Shown one piece after another: positions 1 to 4,615 of a stretch of DNA of 5,135 nucleotides (position 1 is the first letter of the stretch; every line of letters starts with the position of its first letter). Under the pieces are notes generated by a model. That model had not been told where the DNA came from and ran no database searches. It saw only the letters and a program-made list of their open reading frames with translations. The position numbers and the translations under genes were made by a program. The DNA is from an uncultured Bacilli bacterium (GTDB lineage: Bacteria > Bacillota_I > Bacilli_A > RF39 > UBA660), in assembly GCA_947586295.1 (NCBI GenBank), contig CANPXQ010000069.1, positions 1 to 5,135 of the forward strand, given 5' to 3'.

Positions 1-432
1 TATGAAATAGGAAAAAATAAAGTACAAGCAGGAGATAGAGTTTGTTATACAGAAGATTCTTCAAAAATTCCTTGTACCGAAGAAGATCTAATATATAAAG
101 ATGAAATAGGATTGATGTATATAAGTGATTATATGTACGGAGTAGATAGTAAATACTGGAATTTAATGGATCTTAACTTCAATTATATAAACTACAATAA
201 CATAGGTATATGGCTATTCAGCAGTGAGGAGTGGCTTATTACACGTAGCTATTATTTTAATGATGCTGTAGCTACTATAGGTGAATATGGAGATATAGAT
301 CCAAACACTTCTGCTATTTCTAAACCTACTATTGCAACTTCTGTCCGTCCTACTTTCTATATCTCTTCTGATGTAGTATTATCTTCAGGTGAAGGAACGA
401 TATCTAATCCTTATAAATTAGAATTACAATAA
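1..432 (+). CDS. C-terminal part of a probable exported surface protein (5' truncated)
   Basis: The frame is open from base 1 to the TAA at 430-432 and gives 143 residues, so the gene begins upstream of the window. An internal ATG at 118 exists, but coding-quality sequence continues before it, so it is not the start. The visible part includes GLMYISDYMYG (residues 37-47), then W-rich stretches (WLFSSEEWLITRS, about 70-82), and a terminal segment reading VRPTFYISSDVVLSSGEGT followed by NPYKL. This ending (RP-x-FYL/I-SS-V, then a G-x-GT-x-x-NP-Y/I turn) is one I recall from large secreted or surface proteins of gut Firmicutes; the resemblance is from memory and no enzymatic role is known to me. 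Cys15 and Cys25 lie close together and could form an extracellular disulfide. Serine is mostly TCT here but AGT/AGC-rich downstream, a modest composition difference. The coding status is secure; the function is not. Confidence 0.8.
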   Translation, partial: YEIGKNKVQAGDRVCYTEDSSKIPCTEEDLIYKDEIGLMYISDYMYGVDSKYWNLMDLNFNYINYNNIGIWLFSSEEWLITRSYYFNDAVATIGEYGDIDPNTSAISKPTIATSVRPTFYISSDVVLSSGEGTISNPYKLELQ

Positions 433-439
433 TATTTTT

Positions 440-468
440 TTAACTTCTATTATTAAATGTGTTAGAAT
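440..468 (+). promoter_or_regulatory. Candidate extended -10 promoter for the small membrane protein gene
   Basis: A -10 element TAGAAT (463-468) is preceded by TG at 460-461, giving the extended -10 form TGnTAGAAT. A weak -35 (TTAACT, 440-445) lies 17 bp upstream. Transcription would start near 475, only about 14 nt before the start codon. The extended -10 is seen in the sequence; promoter activity is inferred. Confidence 0.5.
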
Positions 469-478
469 ATTTATTATT

Positions 479-483
479 GAGGG
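479..483 (+). promoter_or_regulatory. Shine-Dalgarno site that fixes the start at 489
   Basis: GAGGG lies 5 nt before the ATG at 489. The frame can also be opened at a GTG at 459, but that codon has no purine-rich site before it and falls inside the candidate promoter. The ATG at 489 is therefore preferred. Confidence 0.7.
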
Positions 484-488
484 ATATA

Positions 489-923
489 ATGAAAATACTA
501 ATTATTTGTGGTGGAATAATAATAGAAGTTATAAGTATTTTTAAAACATTAGAAATATCTAATCATAGTTTTAATTATGCAATATTAGAAGTTAGTAAAA
601 AAGGATATAAAGTAGATTTTAAAATATCTAATGCGTTTTTTAAAGAAGAATTAAAAAGAAGAAAAAATGCTAATATATTTATTAAAATATGGCGATATAT
701 TGTTTTGTTTATACCTATTATAAATATTATATTAACTTTAATAGATAATAAAATATTAAAAAATAAATATCTTAGTAATAAAAATATTACTAATTCTTAT
801 ATACCTTTAACTATTGATGAAAAAAAGGTCATAAATAATAGTAATAGGATATATCAAAAAGTAGGATATACAACTTATATTAAAGATGAAGTATTAGTTA
901 GAAAAAGAGTTAAGAAAATTTAG
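489..923 (+). CDS. Small unrecognised membrane protein
   Basis: This 144-residue protein is not one I recognise. It starts at the ATG at 489, behind a good GAGGG site. Hydrophobic segments lie at about residues 3-18 (ILIICGGIIIEVISIF) and 69-85 (RYIVLFIPIINIILTLI), consistent with two membrane spans. The loop between them (19-68) is lysine- and arginine-rich, including KEELKRRKN near 52-60, and probably lies on the cytoplasmic side. The C-terminal about 55 residues are polar, ending in RKRVKKI. The first segment could instead be an uncleaved signal anchor. Codon use is as AT-rich as in the neighbouring genes. It has its own likely promoter, and its stop codon overlaps the convergent ftsW-family gene by 4 bp. 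No function is proposed. The ORF looks real because of its length in a clear open frame with promoter and ribosome site. Confidence 0.7.
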   Translation: MKILIICGGIIIEVISIFKTLEISNHSFNYAILEVSKKGYKVDFKISNAFFKEELKRRKNANIFIKIWRYIVLFIPIINIILTLIDNKILKNKYLSNKNITNSYIPLTIDEKKVINNSNRIYQKVGYTTYIKDEVLVRKRVKKI

Positions 924-2005
924 TTTTTCGAAATATTTAAAACTATACCAATGCTGGCCATTGAAACTAATAAAGAAGAACCACCATAAGAGAAAAATGG
1001 TAAAGTAACTCCTGTTACAGGTATTAAACCAATAACTACTGCGAGATTAAGTAAAGCTTGAATAATAATACCAATACCTAAACCAAAGGCTAAGTATTTA
1101 CCAAATAAATCTTTACATTTTAAACTTATTTTAATTATGCGATAAGAAAGAAAAAGAAGAAAACTAGTTACAATTAATATTCCTAAGAATCCAAATTCTT
1201 CACTAATAATTGAAAAAATAAAATCTGTTTGCGGTTCTGGTAAATAAAATTGTTTTTGTCTTGATTGTAAGAATCCTTGTCCTAATAAGCCCCCAGGACC
1301 AATAGCATATAATGATTGAATGATTTGATATCCGCTCCCTAAAGGATCACTCCAAGGATTTAAAAACGAAATAATCCGTAATAGTCGATAAGGAGCAATA
1401 ATAATTAAACCAACAATGCCAGCAATACCCACTAAACCTACTTTAACAAAAAAAGATAATTTAACGCCAGAAATAAAAATCATAACTATTAAAGTTAAAA
1501 CAATTACCATAGCTGTACCAAAATCCGGTTCTAACATAATTAAAAGAAAAAAGATGCCAATAACCCCTAATATAGGTATAACTCCTTTTTTAATATCTTT
1601 TATAATTCTATTATTTTTACTTAAGTATTTTGCTACATAAATAATTAAACCAATTTTAGCAAATTCACTAGGTTGAATACCTAAAGAACCAATCCCAAAC
1701 CAACTCCTAGAACCATTTCTTATACTTCCAATACCTGGTATTAAAACTAATGATAATAAAATAAAGCATATTAAAAGAATAATATTAGCATATTTTTCAT
1801 AATTATGATAATTTACTTTTGATAATATATACATTACTATTAAACCAATAATTAAAAAAATACTTTGACTTTTAACAAATTTAAAAGGATCATTATATTT
1901 ATATTCTGCCCATATACTACTAGCTGAATAAATCATAATAATTCCAAATATAGCAATTAAGATAACTAATATAAATAATAATTTATCAAAATGTTTATCC
2001 TTCAT
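920..2005 (-). CDS. ftsW: SEDS-family peptidoglycan glycosyltransferase (FtsW/RodA)
   Basis: This 361-residue integral membrane protein is close to the usual length for the SEDS family, whose members polymerise lipid II into glycan strands with a class B penicillin-binding protein. About ten hydrophobic segments are visible, beginning at residues 8-27. Family motifs appear in order: NGSRSWFGIG (97-106), QPSEFAK (111-117), LEPDFGTA (158-165), NPWSDPLGSGYQIIQSL (216-232), GPGGLLGQGF (236-245), QKQFYLPEPQTDFIF (250-264), EEFGFLG (269-275) and LPFFSYGGSSLL (335-346). Asp261 in the PQTDF loop corresponds to the conserved acidic residue linked to catalysis in the family. The QSRQK-YLPE stretch and GVTLPF ending favour FtsW (division) over RodA (elongation), but the two are hard to separate by eye and no partner gene lies in view. 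The start has AAAGGGA 5 nt upstream. It is the only minus-strand gene here, divergent from the lysozyme gene. The family call is very secure; the FtsW assignment is moderate. Confidence 0.95.
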   Translation of the reverse strand: MKDKHFDKLLFILVILIAIFGIIMIYSASSIWAEYKYNDPFKFVKSQSIFLIIGLIVMYILSKVNYHNYEKYANIILLICFILLSLVLIPGIGSIRNGSRSWFGIGSLGIQPSEFAKIGLIIYVAKYLSKNNRIIKDIKKGVIPILGVIGIFFLLIMLEPDFGTAMVIVLTLIVMIFISGVKLSFFVKVGLVGIAGIVGLIIIAPYRLLRIISFLNPWSDPLGSGYQIIQSLYAIGPGGLLGQGFLQSRQKQFYLPEPQTDFIFSIISEEFGFLGILIVTSFLLFLSYRIIKISLKCKDLFGKYLAFGLGIGIIIQALLNLAVVIGLIPVTGVTLPFFSYGGSSLLVSMASIGIVLNISKN

Positions 2006-2010
2006 ATTTA

Positions 2011-2017
2011 TCCCTTT
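2011..2017 (-). promoter_or_regulatory. Shine-Dalgarno site of the ftsW-family gene
   Basis: On the minus strand this reads AAAGGGA, 5 nt before the ATG at 2005-2003. It supports the chosen start. Confidence 0.7.
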
Positions 2018-2031
2018 ATAAATTTTATTTT

Positions 2032-2060
2032 TATATAAGAATATTTATGACTTGTACTAA
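2032..2060 (-). promoter_or_regulatory. Weak candidate promoter for the ftsW-family gene
   Basis: On the minus strand, TATATA (2037-2032) lies 17 bp after TTAGTA (2060-2055). Both boxes are poor matches in a very AT-rich stretch, and TAAAAT at 2027-2022 is an alternative -10. A promoter must lie in this 90-bp gap or further upstream, but its exact position is uncertain. Confidence 0.25.
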
Positions 2061-2080
2061 ATATAGTGTTTTGATATGAT
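2052..2080 (+). promoter_or_regulatory. Candidate extended -10 promoter for the GH25 lysozyme gene
   Basis: TATGAT (2075-2080) is preceded by TG at 2072-2073 (TGnTATGAT), with TTGTAC (2052-2057) as the -35 at 17 bp spacing. Transcription would start near 2087, almost at the Shine-Dalgarno site. The -35 overlaps the weak candidate -35 of the divergent ftsW promoter. Confidence 0.55.
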
Positions 2081-2086
2081 AAATAT

Positions 2087-2091
2087 GAGGG
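2087..2091 (+). promoter_or_regulatory. Shine-Dalgarno site of the GH25 lysozyme gene
   Basis: GAGGG lies 4 nt before the ATG at 2096. It is close but acceptable and supports that start, which also places the membrane anchor at the extreme N-terminus. Confidence 0.65.
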
Positions 2092-2095
2092 TTAT

Positions 2096-3274
2096 ATGAA
2101 AAAAAGAAAATATATTATCGGATTAATTATAATTTTATTAATTATTATCGGAGTTATCTTTTTTTCTTTTTTTAAGAAGCAAAAAGAAATTTACTTTAAT
2201 TGGCAAAAAGAGAAAATAAAAGTATATGAAATAGTTAATTTAAAGGATAGATTAATTGATAGTAATGCAACGATTATAGATACTAAATTAAAGACGGAGG
2301 AAGTAGGGATAGAAAAGCAAGAATTTACCTATAAATATAAGGGACAAAAATATAAAGGATTATATGAATATGAAGTAATAGATGATGAAAAACCGAAAAT
2401 ATTTGGTGGTGCTAGTAAAAGTGTAGATATTAATTATGATGGTAATTTATGTGATTTAATTATGATAGCGGATAATTATGATCGTTATTTAGATTGTAAA
2501 ATTACGGGTGAATATGATTTAACTAAAGAAGGAAGTTATAAAATTAAATATATTGTAACTGATAGTAGTTTAAATGAAGCAACTTATAATTTAACTTTAA
2601 AGGTTGTTCGCCCTTATAATAATACTTCTAAGATACCGGTAAATAATGTAACTGTCGATATGGTAAAAGAAAAGTATCAAAAATCAGATTTAGAATTTGG
2701 TATTGATGTATCTAAATGGCAAGAAGATGTTGATTATAATTTAGTTAAAGAAGAAGGCGTCAGTTTTGTAATGCTTAGAATAGGGATAAGATCAGGTATA
2801 GGTGAAAAAATAAATATGGATTCATACTACTTAAAAAATATTAAGAAAGCGAAAGAAGCCGGTTTAAAAGTAGGAATATATTTATATAGTAAAGCGCAAA
2901 ATGTTTTAGAAGCTATAGAAGAAGCTCAGTGGATAATAAATGCTTTAAATGGGGAAAAGTTAGAATTGCCGATTGTATTTGATTGGGAAAACTGGAGTAA
3001 TTGGAATCAATTTCATCTTAATTTTAATGATTTAAATGATTTAGCGCTTAATTTTATTCAAGTTGTTGAAGAGGCCGGTTATGAAGGAATGCTTTATAGT
3101 AGTAAATTTTATTTAGAAAATTTTTGGTTTGATAAAATGTATCCTAAGATTTGGTTAGCCCATTATACGGAAAATACAAGTTATTTAAATTATGATATGT
3201 GGCAATTTACTAATCAAGGGGTAATTAAGGGAATAAAAGGAAATGTTGATTTTGATTTATTAAAAGAAAATTAA
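2096..3274 (+). CDS. Membrane-anchored GH25 lysozyme with N-terminal Ig-like (DUF5011-type) domain
   Basis: This 392-residue protein probably cleaves the beta-1,4 bond between N-acetylmuramic acid and N-acetylglucosamine in peptidoglycan, outside the membrane. Residues 1-5 are basic (MKKRK) and 6-25 hydrophobic. There is no obvious signal-peptidase or lipobox site, so the protein is likely held by an N-terminal anchor. Residues about 30-95 form a beta-rich region. Residues about 96-172 resemble a DUF5011/bacterial Ig-like module: DDEKPKI, then GEYDLTKEGSYKIKYIVTDSSLNEA. The GH25 catalytic domain spans about 200-390. It shows FGIDVSKWQ (201-209, Asp204), FVMLRIG (224-230), GLKVGIYLYS (256-265), the FDWE acidic pair (Asp296, Glu298), KIWLAHY (351-357), MWQFT (368-372) and NVDFD (383-387). 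These match the known GH25 active-site layout, so the enzyme looks intact. The only two cysteines, Cys119 and Cys134, are both in the Ig-like module. Divergent transcription from ftsW suggests a role in wall remodelling, which is inference; the domain could equally target foreign walls. Confidence 0.92.
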   Translation: MKKRKYIIGLIIILLIIIGVIFFSFFKKQKEIYFNWQKEKIKVYEIVNLKDRLIDSNATIIDTKLKTEEVGIEKQEFTYKYKGQKYKGLYEYEVIDDEKPKIFGGASKSVDINYDGNLCDLIMIADNYDRYLDCKITGEYDLTKEGSYKIKYIVTDSSLNEATYNLTLKVVRPYNNTSKIPVNNVTVDMVKEKYQKSDLEFGIDVSKWQEDVDYNLVKEEGVSFVMLRIGIRSGIGEKINMDSYYLKNIKKAKEAGLKVGIYLYSKAQNVLEAIEEAQWIINALNGEKLELPIVFDWENWSNWNQFHLNFNDLNDLALNFIQVVEEAGYEGMLYSSKFYLENFWFDKMYPKIWLAHYTENTSYLNYDMWQFTNQGVIKGIKGNVDFDLLKEN

Positions 3275-3295
3275 CTATTATTTTATGAAAAAATT

Positions 3296-3304
3296 TGCTA
3301 TAAT
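3296..3304 (+). promoter_or_regulatory. Candidate extended -10 promoter of the nusB-kinase-xseA operon
   Basis: The sequence TGCTATAAT is a perfect extended -10 (TG at 3296-3297, TATAAT at 3299-3304). No good -35 is seen at 17 bp (TATTAT at 3276-3281), which is common for extended -10 promoters. Transcription would start near 3311, just before the Shine-Dalgarno site. It lies in the 52-bp gap after the lysozyme gene, so the downstream genes can be transcribed independently of it. Confidence 0.65.
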
Positions 3305-3313
3305 TTTCTTATA

Positions 3314-3319
3314 GAGAGG
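3314..3319 (+). promoter_or_regulatory. Shine-Dalgarno site that decides the nusB start
   Basis: GAGAGG ends at 3319. The ATG at 3321 would be only 1 nt away, too close for efficient initiation. The ATG at 3327 is 7 nt away, which is optimal, so the protein most likely begins MALTRSEL. Confidence 0.7.
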
Positions 3320-3326
3320 TATGTTT

Positions 3327-3722
3327 ATGGCATTAACTAGAAGTGAATTACGAGAAAAAATAATGATTATTTTATATCAAATTGATATTTATAAGGAGCA
3401 AAAAATTACTTATGATATCAATAGTGTTATAAAAGAAAATTTAACTATTGATAATGAATTTGTTAAAGATATAGTTTTTGGAGTTATAACATATGCCGAT
3501 GAATTAGATAAAATTGCGAATAAATATATGAAAGATTGGACTATTGATCGTTTAGATAAAAATGGAACAGCGATTTTAAGAATGGCTATTTATGAGTTAA
3601 AATATATGGATACTCCAGAAATAGTAGTTATTAATGAAGCTGTTTTACTCGCTAAAAAATACTGTGATGAAGCGGTTAAAAATATTATTAATGCTGTTTT
3701 AGATAGGATTATTAAAGAATGA
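3327..3722 (+). CDS. nusB: Transcription antitermination factor NusB
   Basis: The product is 131 residues, typical for NusB. With NusE (ribosomal protein S10), NusB binds boxA RNA and helps RNA polymerase read through rRNA operons. The all-helical family pattern is clear. The N-terminal helix contains TRSELREKIMIILYQIDIY (residues 4-22), in the position of the usual R-x-x-A-x-x-x-LYQ-D. The middle carries DWTIDRLDKNGTAILRMAIYEL (70-91), and the C-terminal part has PEIVVINEAVLLAKKY (97-112) followed by IINAVLDRI (120-128), where the family usually has F-V/I-N-G-V-L-D. An in-frame ATG two codons earlier, at 3321, is less likely because of ribosome-site spacing. The TGA stop overlaps the ATG of the next gene (ATGA), implying coupled translation. 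In many Firmicutes nusB lies close to xseA, which matches the gene two positions downstream. Confidence is high. Confidence 0.93.
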   Translation: MALTRSELREKIMIILYQIDIYKEQKITYDINSVIKENLTIDNEFVKDIVFGVITYADELDKIANKYMKDWTIDRLDKNGTAILRMAIYELKYMDTPEIVVINEAVLLAKKYCDEAVKNIINAVLDRIIKE

Positions 3723-4615
3723 AGTTTTCGGTAGCAGATATCTTAAAAGTGCAGAAAGTGGAAATGGCAACTCCTCTTGATTTAACAAGGGGGCGTTTTT
3801 ATGTCAAAAAAGCCTATGATAGCGAAAATAAATTATTAAATTATTCTTTAGCTGTAAAAGAATTAATAACCTATTATATGGCACGAAAAATATCTTTAAT
3901 ATCGCCCAGTATTAATATTATTTTACCCAATGAAAGTGATTATGAAGAAGCTTATATAGTAAGTGAAGATTTAAATAACTATGGTAAGTTTCAAACTATG
4001 GAACAGTTAGGTCTAGCAAGAGAAGAAAGTTCTTCTTTATACGAAATTTGGTTTTTCTTAGAAAAAAAGTTTGCTTCCATAAAGAATAAAGAAGAAATTC
4101 TCGAATTGTTTCGAGATATTATAAAAATGTATTTATTAGATATTTTTTTAGGTAATTGGGATCGTTTACATCGAAATTGGGGTATTATTTTTACGCCTGA
4201 AAAAATGTTTGTGGCAATAATTGATAATGAAAATATCCTTACGGATTTTGTTCCAAATATTTCGATAGAATTTGCGGGGACGAAATATTTTGATACACGT
4301 AAAAAATTAGCAGCCAGGGAAAATAATTTAAATTATTATAATCTGCGAAGAGATATCATAAAAGATAATTTAAAAACTTTTTTAAAAACATCTAGTTATG
4401 AGGCTTATCAAATATTTAAAGAAATGTATGATGTGTTAACTCCCGAATATTTTATTAATTTATTAGATTATATTGAAAAAGAAGAAAAATTATATACATT
4501 AAATGGTATAAAAGATGTAAAGATAATTGATAAAGATGAATTAATTAATTGTTATCGTCAAAATTATGCTTTAATAACTGATATAGGAAAGGAATTAAGC
4601 AATGGAAGAAAATAA
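3719..4615 (+). CDS. HipA/CtkA-like protein-kinase-fold protein, stand-alone
   Basis: This 298-residue protein looks like a kinase of the HipA/CtkA type, with distant resemblance to PI3/4-kinase and FAM20 active sites. The visible core is YLLDIFLGNWDRLHRNW (138-154). Asp141 and Asn146 have the D-x4-N spacing of the HipA catalytic loop; Asp148, His151 and Asn153 complete a GNxDxxHxNW pattern. AIIDNENIL (166-174) places Asp169 as the candidate metal-binding Asp, equivalent to the DFG Asp. Upstream, FYVKKA (27-32) could supply the ATP-binding Lys30 or Lys31, and Glu48 in AVKELITYYMA (45-55) the helix-C glutamate. The C-terminal third (about 205-298) is helical and lysine/glutamate-rich. No signal peptide or membrane span is seen, so it is probably cytoplasmic. 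HipA proteins phosphorylate protein targets such as aminoacyl-tRNA synthetase, usually with a HipB repressor; no HipB-like helix-turn-helix gene is adjacent, and full HipA is longer (about 440 residues). Its start overlaps the nusB stop by 4 nt, and its end overlaps xseA by 14 nt. The kinase fold is probable; substrate and role are unknown. Confidence 0.7.
   Translation: MKFSVADILKVQKVEMATPLDLTRGRFYVKKAYDSENKLLNYSLAVKELITYYMARKISLISPSINIILPNESDYEEAYIVSEDLNNYGKFQTMEQLGLAREESSSLYEIWFFLEKKFASIKNKEEILELFRDIIKMYLLDIFLGNWDRLHRNWGIIFTPEKMFVAIIDNENILTDFVPNISIEFAGTKYFDTRKKLAARENNLNYYNLRRDIIKDNLKTFLKTSSYEAYQIFKEMYDVLTPEYFINLLDYIEKEEKLYTLNGIKDVKIIDKDELINCYRQNYALITDIGKELSNGRK
4588..4593 (+). promoter_or_regulatory. 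Shine-Dalgarno site of xseA, inside the kinase-like gene
   Basis: AAAGGA lies 8 nt before the ATG at 4602, within the last codons of the upstream gene. The strong site and good spacing support the xseA start and the 14-nt gene overlap. Confidence 0.7.

Noticed and set aside
2..111. An 11-base direct repeat, ATGAAATAGGA, at 2-12 and 101-111
   Set aside because: Both copies lie in frame-compatible coding sequence giving EIG; there are only two copies of low-complexity sequence, with no sign of a repeat domain or mobile element.
415..441. Possible rho-independent terminator after the surface-protein gene
   Set aside because: A run of seven T (435-441) is present, but no stable, GC-containing hairpin precedes it.
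459..488. Upstream GTG extension of the small membrane protein
   Set aside because: There is no ribosome site before the GTG, and the stretch overlaps the -10 box and the GAGGG site used by the ATG at 489.
1416..1640. Plus-strand open frame of 74 codons inside the ftsW-family gene
   Set aside because: It is antisense to well-conserved SEDS coding sequence, has no clear ribosome site, and its translation is a low-complexity K/I/T/P-rich product typical of a shadow frame.
2014..2039. Imperfect AT-only inverted repeat in the ftsW leader (CTTTATAAA with TTTATATAAG)
   Set aside because: The arms are imperfect and made almost wholly of A and T, so a chance match in this composition is likely.
3321..3326. 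Two-codon longer NusB start at the ATG at 3321
   Set aside because: The Shine-Dalgarno site ends 1 nt before it, whereas the ATG at 3327 has ideal 7-nt spacing.
3720..3733. TGA read as tryptophan (Mycoplasma-type code), extending NusB by four residues
   Set aside because: All tryptophans seen are TGG and no gene has an internal TGA, which would be expected in an AT-rich genome using that code.
3719..4615. Classical hipBA toxin-antitoxin locus
   Set aside because: No helix-turn-helix HipB gene is present on either side; both neighbours are housekeeping genes.
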